Source: Gemmatimonadota bacterium (GTDB taxonomy: Bacteria; Gemmatimonadota; Gemmatimonadetes; Gemmatimonadales; Gemmatimonadaceae). From it: a stretch of DNA of 14,300 bases. How positions within the stretch are numbered: position 1 is the first letter of the stretch; the number at the start of each line of letters is the position of its first letter. Below the pieces are notes generated by a model. The model ran no database searches, was not told where the DNA came from, and saw only the letters and a program-made list of their open reading frames with translations. Location: contig JAQBQC010000197.1 of the NCBI GenBank assembly GCA_028287205.1, forward strand, positions 1 through 14,300. Direction: 5' to 3'. The translations under genes and the position numbers were made by a program. Below, piece after piece: positions 1 through 6,992 of the stretch.

Positions 1-2
1 CC

Positions 3-401
3 TTTTCTCAAACCGCGGCGCCAGATCCCCGCCTGCCGCTGTTCTTTACGAAGACGCCCGCCAGCCAGACGGCCGGCTTGGCATTCCTGAAGCGGACGAA
101 GGTCCGCACTGAAGATCGGGACACCGACAACGGTAGCGCCGTGACGAATCCGCAGGCCACGGCACTGATCACCTGGTGCGCCACGCCCGATCCCGAGCAT
201 GCCATCCTGCGCGCCATCACCCAGCCCGCCCTCGTGGTGAGCGGCAGCCACGACACCATGCTGCCGGCGGACAATGCCTACGCAATGTTCAAGGCCATGA
301 GTAACGCTCAACTGGTCCTGTATCCCGACTCCAGTCACGGCGCCCTCTTTCAGTACCCCGAGTTGTTCGTCGGTCATGTCCGAACATTTCTGAACGCGTA
401 G
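3..401 (+). CDS. Alpha/beta hydrolase, C-terminal part (5' end outside window)
   Basis: The reading frame is open from the left edge of the window, so the N-terminal half with the nucleophile-elbow serine is missing; 132 codons remain. The visible part is the lid/cap region (residues reading LPLFFTKT and AFLKR, then TEDRD) followed by the last strands and helix of an alpha/beta hydrolase. The likely catalytic acid is the Asp of the SGSHDTMLP motif (codon 252-254), and the catalytic His is in DSSHGALF (codon 336-338), 28 residues later, as usual for the fold. It ends with a typical C-terminal helix (FVGHVRTFLNA). The substrate cannot be told; the family includes esterases, epoxide hydrolases and haloperoxidase-like enzymes. 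An internal TTG at 78 is not a believable start because homology-like sequence continues upstream to the window edge. Family assignment is firm, specificity unknown. Confidence 0.85.
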   Translation, partial: FSQTAAPDPRLPLFFTKTPASQTAGLAFLKRTKVRTEDRDTDNGSAVTNPQATALITWCATPDPEHAILRAITQPALVVSGSHDTMLPADNAYAMFKAMSNAQLVLYPDSSHGALFQYPELFVGHVRTFLNA

Positions 402-420
402 CCGAGGGACAGCGCATCGC

Positions 421-600
421 CGATGGTGGTCGGCGGTGCCGCTTCTCCTTTCCTCAATCCAACCACTGTCGGCAAAGCTGCTACAGAACAGCACACTCAA
501 AACCTACAAGGGCTTTCCGCACGGCATGCCCACGACGGAAGCCGACACGATCAACGCCGACCTGCTGGCGTTCATTCAAGGCAAACACTCGACCCTCTGA
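421..600 (+). pseudogene. Decayed C-terminal remnant of a chloroperoxidase-like alpha/beta hydrolase
   Basis: In frame 1 the last ~45 codons read as the C-terminal end of a non-heme chloroperoxidase-type alpha/beta hydrolase: PLSAKLL, then TLKTYKGFPHGMPTT and INADLLAFIQG, ending at TGA 598-600. The catalytic His is the PHG histidine (codon 520-522). Family proteins are about 270-280 residues. Here nothing upstream continues the fold: a stop lies in the same frame at 391-393, and the codons from about 421 to 455 no longer look like hydrolase. There is no start codon with a ribosome binding site, so this is read as a gene remnant rather than a small gene. It is not the continuation of the hydrolase ending at 401, because that protein already has its own catalytic His and C-terminal helix. 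Confidence 0.75.
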
Positions 601-1126
601 GCAACCACGAGAAAGTGCAATGAGCTCGATCAGCGCCAGAGTCTCCGCCTGATTCAGGATTGGAGACATCACGATCAACCATCTCGGCGCTGGCGCGACG
701 TTCCCGTTGAATGACTGTCTCACGAAAAAGGCCTGCCGATCTTCGGCAGGCCTTTTTGCTGCTAACGTCTCATTCGGATTCTGTATGGAATCCGGTATGC
801 CGCCGAAGATCTCGATAATCACTCCGAGATTTTGCTCCGCGCCGCGGCACGCGACTCTGACGCCCTCGAGGTCGCCGCTGACGACACAGCGGCTCGATCA
901 GCTTCGACGGCGCTCGGCCGACCATGGCGACCGCGAGGGGCGCCGAAGACTACCCGTTAGTGGGATGCCAGCGATCTCACACACCCCGTAACCTCGGACC
1001 ACGGTGCACGCGAGCAGGACGACGCTCGTCCTCGCGAGGCGCGCACGCGGCAGGGATCCGCTGTGACCATGACTGGACCGGCGGAACGCCTGGATCATTC
1101 ACACGAGGCATTGGGAGATGAGTATC
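601..1126. other. Intergenic region, no gene recognised; leader of the cupredoxin operon
   Basis: About 525 bases lie between the hydrolase remnant and the cupredoxin lipoprotein gene. Open frames on both strands give arginine/proline-rich or low-complexity proteins without recognisable motifs, so none is called. The only clear element is the strong hairpin at 725-757. The promoter of the downstream operon must lie between that hairpin and 1126, but no convincing -35/-10 pair is visible by eye. A Shine-Dalgarno-like GGGAG sits at 1113-1117. The stretch next to the remnant may be further decayed coding sequence. Confidence 0.6.
725..757. terminator. Bidirectional intrinsic terminator, perfect 15-bp stem
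   Basis: The arm at 725-739 (AAAAAGGCCTGCCGA) is perfectly complementary to the arm at 743-757, with a three-base loop (740-742). The stem is GC-rich in its inner part, and the flanking A5/T5 tracts give a U-tail on both strands, so it can stop transcription from either side. It would end transcripts from the hydrolase side and insulate the cupredoxin operon. Confidence 0.92.
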
Positions 1127-1603
1127 ATGATGAGTACAACGAGGAATACCACGAGGCTGCTGGTCGTGAGCGGCCTCCTGGTGGTGGGGTTGCTGGCAGG
1201 CTGCGGCGGTTCTTCCTCCACCGCGCCGAGCACTAGCGGCGGCGGTACCGGCAGCGGTACCGGCGGCGCCGCAGGCAGCGTCACCGTAGGGGACATTTTC
1301 TTCAAGAGCGGACGGAACGGGTCCTCCAATCCGGCGGTGGATACCGTCGCTGCCGGCGCGACCGTGACCTGGACGTGGGCTGCCGGCGAAAGCCTGCCGC
1401 ACAGCGTGCAATCCCTGGGCTCGCCGAGCTTCACCAGCAGCGCGATCCAGAGCGGAGGTGGCAGCAGCTACCAGGTCACGTTCCCGACCGCGGGCACCTA
1501 CCAGTACGACTGCGCGGTGCACGGGAAGATGATGACCGGCACGATCGTCGTGCAGGCCGCCGCGACCGCGACACCAGCGCCTGGGGGGCCGACGTATCCA
1601 TGA
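1127..1603 (+). CDS. Cupredoxin-domain lipoprotein (plastocyanin/azurin-like copper protein)
   Basis: A 158-residue exported blue-copper protein. The N-terminus has a hydrophobic signal sequence ending in a lipobox (LLAGC, lipid-modified Cys26), then a Gly/Ser/Thr-rich linker (about residues 27-50) and one cupredoxin domain. Type 1 copper ligands are visible: His92 in LPHSV, then Cys129, His132 and Met135 in the YDCAVHGKM motif, the usual CxxHxxM end of plastocyanin-like proteins. The likely role is periplasmic single-electron transfer or copper handling, tethered to a membrane. Three in-frame ATGs exist at 1118, 1127 and 1130. GGGAG at 1113-1117 is directly against the first but 9 bases from the second, so 1127 is chosen. 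The stop overlaps the next gene's ATG (ATGA), showing translational coupling. The redox partner is unknown; the multicopper oxidase at 3213-4634 is one candidate. Confidence 0.9.
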   Translation: MMSTTRNTTRLLVVSGLLVVGLLAGCGGSSSTAPSTSGGGTGSGTGGAAGSVTVGDIFFKSGRNGSSNPAVDTVAAGATVTWTWAAGESLPHSVQSLGSPSFTSSAIQSGGGSSYQVTFPTAGTYQYDCAVHGKMMTGTIVVQAAATATPAPGGPTYP

Positions 1604-2337
1604 GCCTCCATGCCATGGCGCGCATTGCGCGCCAATGGGCGCCTCGGGGACTGCTGGTGTTGGCGGAAGTGACGATTGGCTTGGCCTGGGCCGGGGCGAA
1701 CTCCGCCCCGGCCCAAGCCCCCGCTCCGGACACGGTGGTCTACCAGCTCCTGCCCAGTAGTCGCCTCGAGGTGCGCACCGGCAAGTCCGGCCTGTTCGGG
1801 TTCGCCGGTCATAATCACGTCATCCGGGCCCGAGCGTTCACGGGCTCCGTGCAGTACCGGCCCGGCAACCTGTCCGCCTCCCGGCTCGAGATAACCATTC
1901 CCGCCGAGAGCCTGGAAGTGATGTCACCGTCGGACACCGCGGAGATCCGGCAGGTGACTGAGACCATGCGCACCCAGGTGTTGCACGTAGACCAGTATCC
2001 GGAGATCAGATTCACCGCGACGCAAGCCGTTCTCACGGCCACGGGCCTGGTCCTCGACGGCGAGCTGACTATGGTGGGTCAGACTCGACCGGTCAAAGTC
2101 ACTGCCATGGTCCAGGTGGACCCTGATACGCTGCGGGCGCGCGGCTCGTTCGCTGTGAACCAGACCGATTTTGGAATCAAGCCGTACAAGGGCGGGCCCG
2201 GTGGGGCGGTGCAGGTCGCGAATCGCGTGCGGTTCGACTTCGATGCAGTCGCTGCGCGCGAGCCGGCATCGGCGGCCGGGCAATCTGGTGGACACGGCGG
2301 GACGCCCGGCACCAGCTCCAACGGCGGTGGGCCATGA
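1600..2337 (+). CDS. YceI family periplasmic lipid-binding protein
   Basis: A 245-residue exported protein. Residues about 15-40 form a signal sequence ending in APAQA. The rest is the YceI lipocalin-like beta barrel: SRLEVRTGKSGLFGFAGHNH, a conserved strand FTGSVQY, then LEITIPAESLEV, VLHVDQYPEIRF, and the final VNQTDFGI with a closing RVRFDFD strand. YceI-like proteins bind isoprenoids or other long hydrophobic chains in the periplasm; several are linked to polyisoprenoid or quinone-like cargo and to stress or acid response. A C-terminal tail of about 25 residues rich in Gly and Ser is extra to the domain. Start ATG 1600 overlaps the cupredoxin stop by 4 bases, with a G6 tract at 1583-1588 upstream as weak ribosome binding site; ATG 1615 is an alternative. 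The stop also overlaps the next gene by ATGA. Confidence 0.9.
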   Translation: MSLHAMARIARQWAPRGLLVLAEVTIGLAWAGANSAPAQAPAPDTVVYQLLPSSRLEVRTGKSGLFGFAGHNHVIRARAFTGSVQYRPGNLSASRLEITIPAESLEVMSPSDTAEIRQVTETMRTQVLHVDQYPEIRFTATQAVLTATGLVLDGELTMVGQTRPVKVTAMVQVDPDTLRARGSFAVNQTDFGIKPYKGGPGGAVQVANRVRFDFDAVAAREPASAAGQSGGHGGTPGTSSNGGGP

Positions 2338-3197
2338 GCACGCGCGGCTGGCTACGCGGGTGCTCGGGCCTCGTGGGGCTCGTTGTCCTGGCGCTCGCCC
2401 AGACTCAACGTCTGGCGGCGCAGGTGTGCCGGCCACCGGCGAGCTCGAACGAGGCGAAGACGTTCGCGATCTTCTCCGTTCCGCTCGCCTTCGGTCCGGT
2501 TGACGCTCCGGAACTTCACCCACGATTTCAGGTGGGACTCGAGGCGGCGTACCTGCCCAAGATCGCCCCGGCGACGGCGACGCCGACCATCTGTCAGCCG
2601 GGAAAGGGGCCGGAGAGCACCGATCTCCTGTTCGCCGTGCCGCGCCCGCGCATCGGGATCCCGCTGCCGCTGGGGCTCGCGCTGGAGGCTTCGTGGATTC
2701 CGCCGGTTCGCGTCGCCGGAGTAAAGGCCAATCTGTTCGGCGTCTCCCTCGCCAAGCCCTTCGAGCTCTGGAGTCTGATCGGCTCCGTGCGCGCGCACAG
2801 CACGTTCGGCTCGATCCGCGCGCCGATCACCTGCGACCAAGCCGCGCTCTCCGACAAGTCGAGCGAGTGCTTCAACGGAAAGCTGTCGGACGACCGGTTT
2901 TCGCCCAACATTTTCGGTGCGGATCTGTCGCTGGGGAAATCCATTTTCGATGGCAGGTTGCGACCGTACGTCGGGGGCGGTTACAACCGGCTGGAGCCGC
3001 GCTTACAAGTGAATTTCACGAATCAATCCGGCTTCGTAGATCACACGCGCGTCGTCGTGAACCTCGACCGTCTGGCCCTCTTCGGCGGGGCGACCTGGCA
3101 GATGGATAGTCGTTTCGCCGCTTCGACCGAGGTCTATGCCACTCCGGCCGATGCGGTGACCGTGCGACTCGCGCTTCGGGCGACGATCGGGCCGTAG
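2334..3197 (+). CDS. Hypothetical exported protein, probable outer-membrane beta barrel
   Basis: A 287-residue protein of unrecognised family. An N-terminal hydrophobic segment (about residues 8-24) followed by AAQVC suggests a Sec signal peptide cleaved after LAA. The remainder alternates short hydrophobic and polar strands with Gly/Pro turns (for example LRPYVGGGYNRLEP, RLALFGGATWQ) and ends in a strand near the C-terminus (TVRLALRATIGP), the pattern of an outer-membrane or periplasmic beta barrel. It overlaps the YceI gene by ATGA, so all three genes are made from one mRNA in coupled fashion. That suggests a shared role with the cupredoxin and YceI proteins, possibly as a surface or pore partner, but no function can be read from the sequence. 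It converges with the multicopper oxidase gene, whose stop is only 15 bases away; no terminator is seen in that gap. Confidence 0.72.
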   Translation: MSTRGWLRGCSGLVGLVVLALAQTQRLAAQVCRPPASSNEAKTFAIFSVPLAFGPVDAPELHPRFQVGLEAAYLPKIAPATATPTICQPGKGPESTDLLFAVPRPRIGIPLPLGLALEASWIPPVRVAGVKANLFGVSLAKPFELWSLIGSVRAHSTFGSIRAPITCDQAALSDKSSECFNGKLSDDRFSPNIFGADLSLGKSIFDGRLRPYVGGGYNRLEPRLQVNFTNQSGFVDHTRVVVNLDRLALFGGATWQMDSRFAASTEVYATPADAVTVRLALRATIGP

Positions 3198-3212
3198 CGC
3201 GAGCCGCTCGTT

Positions 3213-4634
3213 TTACGGGTCCACCTCGATCGTCGCCATCATGCCCCTGTCCTCGTGTGAGAGGATGTGGCAGTGAAAGACGAAGCGACCAACGATGTTG
3301 GGATCGGTGAACGGGATCACCACCTTCACCTCGCCGCCGATGGGGACGTCGACGATGTCGCGGTAGCCGTCGGCCGGCTGTGCGACGCCGTTGATCTCGG
3401 CGACCTGGAAGGGAGTCTGATGGATGTGGAAGCTGTGTCGCTCGTCCGCCTGGTTCCGGATCGTCCACTCCTCGACCGTGCCCAGCTTGACGCGCTGGTC
3501 GGTCCGACTCATGTCGAACGCTTTGCCGTCAATGAAGAAGGAGTTGCCGTCCCGCGATTCGGAGAACACGATCGTGCGGCGGCCGGTGACCCGAGGACGC
3601 AGATCCTCCACCGGGAGCAGATCGGTGGGGAGAGCGATTGGATGCTCGGGCGCTCCCTCGACGCGCAGCGTCGCCAGCGTCGCTCCCCGGTACGTGTTCC
3701 CCGCCGGCCCGGTGTCGATGTCGCCGGTGCGCAGGACGTACGTGCCCGGAGCGCCGCCCTGGACCAGCACTTCGGCGCGCGCGCCCGGCGAGAGGACCAG
3801 CGTGTCGGCGCGCTCGACGCGCGCCAGCCGGTGCCCGTCGCGGGCAACGACGAAGAAAGGATGTCCGTCGAGCGACAGCTCGTAGTACAGGTCCGCGCCG
3901 ATGTTGCCGATGCGCCAGAGCTGTGTCTCTCCCGGGCGCATTACGATCGTCGGATTCATCTGGCCATCGATCGTGCGCACCGACTGCTTACCGATGCCAA
4001 GGTGCGCGACGCGTCCGCCGTCGATCTGGATGTCCTTGAGCAGGAGGAGCCGCTCATGGACGTTGCGGAGCGCCGGGAACGGGTCGAGCAGACCGTCGAC
4101 GATCAGCGCGCCCGACATTCCGTTTCGAACCTGCTCGTCTGAGTTGCCGTGTGAGTGCGGATGGTACCAGTAGAGTCCCGGCGATTGGCTGGCGGGAAGA
4201 CGGATGTCGTACTCCTGCGCCTGTCCGGGTGCGACGCGGAGGAAGATGTCATCCGAGGTGCCGCGCGGAGAGACGGAGAGCCCGTGGGTGTGCAGGTTGG
4301 TCGGTTCGTCCAGGGCGTTGACGAGGCGGATCCGCATCTCGTCGCCGGGGCGCACGCGAAGCGTCGGCGGCAGATAGCTGCCGTCATACACCTCGGCCCG
4401 CGCACGTTTTCCCGCAACGTCGATGATCGACGGCGCGGCGTTGAGCGCGACGCGCAGGACACCGTTGCGGCTCGAGATGACCGACGGCTCGCGCAACGTT
4501 TCGTCGGATGCGACGCGCGGCCGCCCCGCAGACGCGCGAGCGAAGAGCTGGCCGGCCGCGACTGTCGCAGCCGCAATGGCGACGACGGCCGAGAGCGAGG
4601 CCAGTTCGTGCAAGCGGGGCAATCGCGTGCTCAT
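3213..4634 (-). CDS. Multicopper oxidase (three-domain, CueO/laccase-like)
   Basis: A 473-residue periplasmic enzyme that oxidises a substrate in four one-electron steps and reduces O2 to water. All copper motifs are present: HTHG (115-118), YHPHSHG (157-163), HSFHIH (400-405) and HCHxxxHxxxxM (His454, Cys455, His456, His460, Met465). These supply the type 1, 2 and 3 sites, with Met465 as axial type 1 ligand. The N-terminus has a hydrophobic segment (about 11-29) without a twin-arginine motif, so Sec export or an N-terminal anchor is more likely than the Tat route used by CueO. No methionine-rich insert like that of CueO is seen, so cuprous oxidase activity cannot be assumed; phenol, metal or bilirubin oxidation are alternatives. 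Start ATG 4634 has GGAG five bases upstream (minus strand, 4643-4640). The 229 bases upstream carry no gene and should contain its promoter. Confidence 0.95.
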   Translation of the reverse strand: MSTRLPRLHELASLSAVVAIAAATVAAGQLFARASAGRPRVASDETLREPSVISSRNGVLRVALNAAPSIIDVAGKRARAEVYDGSYLPPTLRVRPGDEMRIRLVNALDEPTNLHTHGLSVSPRGTSDDIFLRVAPGQAQEYDIRLPASQSPGLYWYHPHSHGNSDEQVRNGMSGALIVDGLLDPFPALRNVHERLLLLKDIQIDGGRVAHLGIGKQSVRTIDGQMNPTIVMRPGETQLWRIGNIGADLYYELSLDGHPFFVVARDGHRLARVERADTLVLSPGARAEVLVQGGAPGTYVLRTGDIDTGPAGNTYRGATLATLRVEGAPEHPIALPTDLLPVEDLRPRVTGRRTIVFSESRDGNSFFIDGKAFDMSRTDQRVKLGTVEEWTIRNQADERHSFHIHQTPFQVAEINGVAQPADGYRDIVDVPIGGEVKVVIPFTDPNIVGRFVFHCHILSHEDRGMMATIEVDP

Positions 4635-4863
4635 GACTGCTCCGTCAGGCCACGGGAGACGGTCATTGGAGATCCAATCCGGCGAGCGTGTCGCGTGCGA
4701 GCATCCTCCGGTCCCGAACCCCGGAGCGGGACATCCGCCCCGTGAGCGTGAGATCAGTCTATCGCGACCGGCTCGCGATCACGTTCCCGCCGCGAGTAGT
4801 TCTCCCATTCCCCGTTCGTGGTAGCTGTGCCGAGGGTGGTGCTCACGCGTCGCGTGGTCTCGC

Positions 4864-5283
4864 TCAGGACTTCGCTTTCCTCGAAGGTTTCGACTTGCCG
4901 GAGCCGTTGAGGGCGACCGCCTGGCGAACGAGCGCCTTGAACGCCGACTCGTCGACCTCTTCACCTTCGTGGATGTCGATGGCGCGGCGCACGTTGCCAT
5001 CGAGGCTCGAGTTGAAGAGACGGGCCGGATCCTTCAGCGACGCGCCCTTGGCGAAGGTCAGCTTCACGACCTGCTTGTACGATTCGCCGGTGCAGATGAT
5101 GCCGTCGTGCGACCAAACCGGAGTGCCCATCCACTTCCACTCCTCGACGACGTCCGGATCTGCTTCCTTGATGAGCGTGCGCATTCTGCCGAGGGTTGCC
5201 CCGCGCCAGTCCCGGAGCTCGGCGATTCTTGCGGAGATGAGCTCCGATGCCGACTGGCCCTCGCTCGCGACCGATTTTTTCAT
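4864..5283 (-). CDS. DUF1801 domain-containing protein
   Basis: A 139-residue cytoplasmic protein closely matching the DUF1801 (YdhG-like) pattern: a short N-terminal helix (ELRDWRGATLGRMRTLI), then DPDVVEEWKWMGTPVWSHDG, an ICTGESYKQVVKLTF core, the GASLKDPARLFNSSL loop, and RRAIDIHEGEEVDE before the last helix. The C-terminal tail is rich in Lys and Ser (KSKPSRKAKS). The biochemical role of the family is unknown; members often sit beside ArsR, SRPBCC and VOC genes, as here. Start ATG 5283 has AGGA seven bases upstream (5294-5291 on the minus strand). It lies 104 bases downstream of the SRPBCC gene and could share its transcript. Confidence 0.88.
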   Translation of the reverse strand: MKKSVASEGQSASELISARIAELRDWRGATLGRMRTLIKEADPDVVEEWKWMGTPVWSHDGIICTGESYKQVVKLTFAKGASLKDPARLFNSSLDGNVRRAIDIHEGEEVDESAFKALVRQAVALNGSGKSKPSRKAKS

Positions 5284-5387
5284 GTTCTCGTCCTGTGATC
5301 AGCTCTGTCAGCGGTCGAGGGCGACAAACTGGATCCGATTGCCGCATAGCTGCTGGTGACTTTGATCTTCACGGCGATTTCCTCCCG

Positions 5388-5945
5388 TCATGTCGTGGGT
5401 GAGGGTTCATCGTTTCGATTCCGAAACTGCTTTGCGTACTCGTCGTTCAGGCGTTGCCAGCCGCCGAACTTCATCGCCTCGCCGCCGACGATGCGGCCGA
5501 TGGAGTGACCGGCGAGGAATCGATCGAGCACGTCGAAGCAGATGTGCCAGCCCGCCGCGCCCATCGACACGAATCTGCGGTCGATGCTGTGCCAGAGCGT
5601 GAGGCGTGTGCCGTTGGCCAGCGGCTCCAGCTCCCAGCGGATGCCGTTCCCGCCCCAGCTGTACTCGAGCAGCCTCGGCGCCAAGGCCCGCTCGATGCTC
5701 GTCACGGAGACTTGCGGTGTGGGCGTTCCTGCCGTCGAGAGCTTCACAGGGCCGACAATGTCGAGGTCCCGATCGGCATCGAAGGGTGCCCACTCGCGAA
5801 GCTGCTCCGCTTGGGTCAGGGCCTGCCAGACCTTCATTGGCGGATGACGCAGCTCTCGAACGAGAACGAGCGTCCACGTGTCGCCGTCCTTTCGGACCTC
5901 GGCGCCCGCGGCGGCGCCCGGTGAATATTTCTCGCGGTTGCTCAT
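5388..5945 (-). CDS. SRPBCC (AHSA1-like) domain protein
   Basis: A 185-residue START-like (SRPBCC) protein of the activator-of-Hsp90 (AHSA1) subgroup. Diagnostic pieces are LVLVRELRHPPMKVWQALTQAEQLREWAPFDADRD near residues 27-61, the strand pair LLEYSWGGNGIRWELEPL, then GTRLTLWHSI and the C-terminal helix region GWHICFDVLDRFLAG. The fold has a deep hydrophobic pocket for a small ligand; this subgroup has no established enzyme activity. Its start overlaps the stop of the arsR gene by ATGA (5942-5945), so the two are translationally coupled, an arrangement commonly seen for ArsR-SRPBCC pairs. Expression is therefore expected to be set by the arsR promoter/operator at 6278-6313. Confidence 0.9.
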   Translation of the reverse strand: MSNREKYSPGAAAGAEVRKDGDTWTLVLVRELRHPPMKVWQALTQAEQLREWAPFDADRDLDIVGPVKLSTAGTPTPQVSVTSIERALAPRLLEYSWGGNGIRWELEPLANGTRLTLWHSIDRRFVSMGAAGWHICFDVLDRFLAGHSIGRIVGGEAMKFGGWQRLNDEYAKQFRNRNDEPSPTT

Positions 5946-6277
5946 CGTTTCTTTCGTTTCCCGGGACGCACCCGATCCACGCGGTCGAGGTGACGTTCGA
6001 GCGCGTCGACATGGGCGGACCAGAAGCGTCGGAAGGGAACCAGCCAGGCGTCGATCTCCATGAGCGGTTCAGCTCTGATTCGATAGACGCGCCGCTGTGC
6101 GTCCACTCGCGCCTCCACGAACCCTGCCTCGCGGAGCACTCGGAGATGTTTGGAGACCGAGGGCTGCGGCATCCGGAGTTGATGCTCGATCTCGCCGACG
6201 GACCGCTCCGAGAAGGCTAGCAGGCTCAGGATGGCCCGACGGTTGGGCTCCGCGATGATGCCGAAAGTAGATTCCAT
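5942..6277 (-). CDS. ArsR family transcriptional regulator, winged helix-turn-helix, probably leaderless
   Basis: A 111-residue ArsR-type repressor. Residues 10-20 (EPNRRAILSLL) form the first helix, and the HTH spans about 27-54 (VGEIEHQL, PQPSVSKHLRVLREAGFV), followed by the beta wing (VEARVDAQRRVYRI). It contains no cysteine at all, so the ELCVCDL metal site of classic ArsR/SmtB sensors is absent and a metal signal is unlikely; this is the ArsR group usually paired with SRPBCC genes. The start ATG 6277 is chosen because a longer frame from TTG 6313 would read through the promoter and operator. The -10 box ends six bases before the ATG, which predicts transcription starting at the A of the ATG, and no Shine-Dalgarno is present. 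The lysine/arginine-rich C-terminus (RPGKRKKR) is typical tail sequence. Confidence 0.9.
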   Translation of the reverse strand: MESTFGIIAEPNRRAILSLLAFSERSVGEIEHQLRMPQPSVSKHLRVLREAGFVEARVDAQRRVYRIRAEPLMEIDAWLVPFRRFWSAHVDALERHLDRVDRVRPGKRKKR

Positions 6278-6313
6278 TACAGGTATATACTTGCTAGAGT
6301 ATATACCTGTCAA
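6278..6313 (-). promoter_or_regulatory. Sigma70-type promoter of arsR, leaderless
   Basis: On the minus strand a perfect -35 TTGACA lies at 6313-6308 and a -10 TATATA at 6289-6284, separated by 18 bases. Six bases (6283-6278) separate the -10 box from the arsR ATG, so the predicted +1 is the A of the start codon. The promoter drives arsR and, by overlap, the SRPBCC gene, perhaps also DUF1801. Confidence 0.8.
6279..6310. promoter_or_regulatory. Perfect 12-bp inverted repeat, putative ArsR operator
   Basis: ACAGGTATATAC at 6279-6290 is repeated in inverse orientation at 6299-6310 with an eight-base spacer; the half-sites are 20 bp apart centre to centre, two turns of the helix. It covers most of the -35 to -10 spacer, the -10 box and the bases up to the start codon of arsR. 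A dimeric winged-helix regulator bound here would block RNA polymerase, so autorepression by the adjacent ArsR protein is the likely use. Confidence 0.85.
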
Positions 6314-6391
6314 GTCACCCCGATGAAAGGGTCGCCGTGTCTTGGCGAATCGCTCTGCGCCACATCGTGAGCGTATGGAGAACCCGCTCGC

Positions 6392-6829
6392 CTACGTTGC
6401 GCTCGCGCAGTTGAACATCCACCGGATCCCGAACTTGTCGACGAGGATTCCGAAGTACGCGCCCCAGAATTGCTGCGCCAGCGGCATGTCCACCTTCCCG
6501 CCCTTGGCGAGCGCTGCGAAGAGCTTGCCTGTCTCGGCCCGCGTGTCCGGCTCGAGGTTGATGGTGACCGTGTTCCCCTGTGTCAGCGTGAATCCCATCG
6601 ACTCGGGGGCGTCGGTGCCCATCAGCACGTGGCCAGCCAGGATCGGCAGCTCGATATGCATCACCAGGTTCTTGTCCGCCTCGGCCAATGGTGGTTGACC
6701 GGGCTGCGCGGGGATATCACCGAATCGCATGATCTCACAGAGGAACTCTGTGCCGAAGACGACGCGGTAGAAGTCGAACGCCTCCTTGGTCGAGCGAGGG
6801 AAGTTGAGGTAGGTGCTGACGCGGGCCAT
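6392..6829 (-). CDS. VOC family protein (PhnB/glyoxalase-like)
   Basis: A 145-residue vicinal-oxygen-chelate fold protein of the PhnB-like group. The sequence starts with VSTYLNFPRSTKEAFDFYR, the usual first strand and helix, and has RFGDIPAQPGQPP, the NLVMHIELPILAGHVLMGTD core, TINLEPDTRAETGKLFAAL and a final FWGAYFGILVDKFGIRWMFN strand pair. Single-domain VOC proteins act as dimers with roles from glyoxalase-type isomerisation to drug binding; the PhnB-like subgroup has no fixed substrate. Start ATG 6829 has GAGAGGA just upstream on the minus strand (6840-6834). It is transcribed divergently from the CHAD-CYTH gene and lies 114 bases upstream of the arsR start, on the same strand, so it could be a separate transcript. 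Confidence 0.9.
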   Translation of the reverse strand: MARVSTYLNFPRSTKEAFDFYRVVFGTEFLCEIMRFGDIPAQPGQPPLAEADKNLVMHIELPILAGHVLMGTDAPESMGFTLTQGNTVTINLEPDTRAETGKLFAALAKGGKVDMPLAQQFWGAYFGILVDKFGIRWMFNCASAT

Positions 6830-6992
6830 GTGGTCCTCTCGAGTAGGGGTACGCGGGACGGCTCCCGGCGCGGGTTCGCCAGTCCTTCACACTGACGTCG
6901 AACGAGCGGGCGCAAATTCGACACGCCCTGCATGGGAGCGCGGCCGATCGCATAGCTTGGAGATGTCTGGGCGCCCTCTCGGATTCGTTCGC

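Noticed and set aside
481..822. 113-residue minus-strand open frame across the hydrolase remnant and terminator
   Set aside because: It would run through the terminator hairpin and the remnant, has no recognisable motif and no convincing ribosome binding site.
1242..1266. Short direct repeat in GGCGGTACCGGCAGCGGTACC as a repeat element
   Set aside because: It encodes the Gly/Thr/Ser linker of the lipoprotein; ordinary low-complexity coding sequence.
3267..4142. 291-residue open frame on the plus strand
   Set aside because: Antisense to the multicopper oxidase, whose copper motifs are all intact; composition is that of a shadow frame.
6278..6313. Extension of ArsR to a TTG start at 6313
   Set aside because: The extra 12 codons coincide exactly with the -35, operator and -10 sequence, and homology begins at MESTFGIIAEP.
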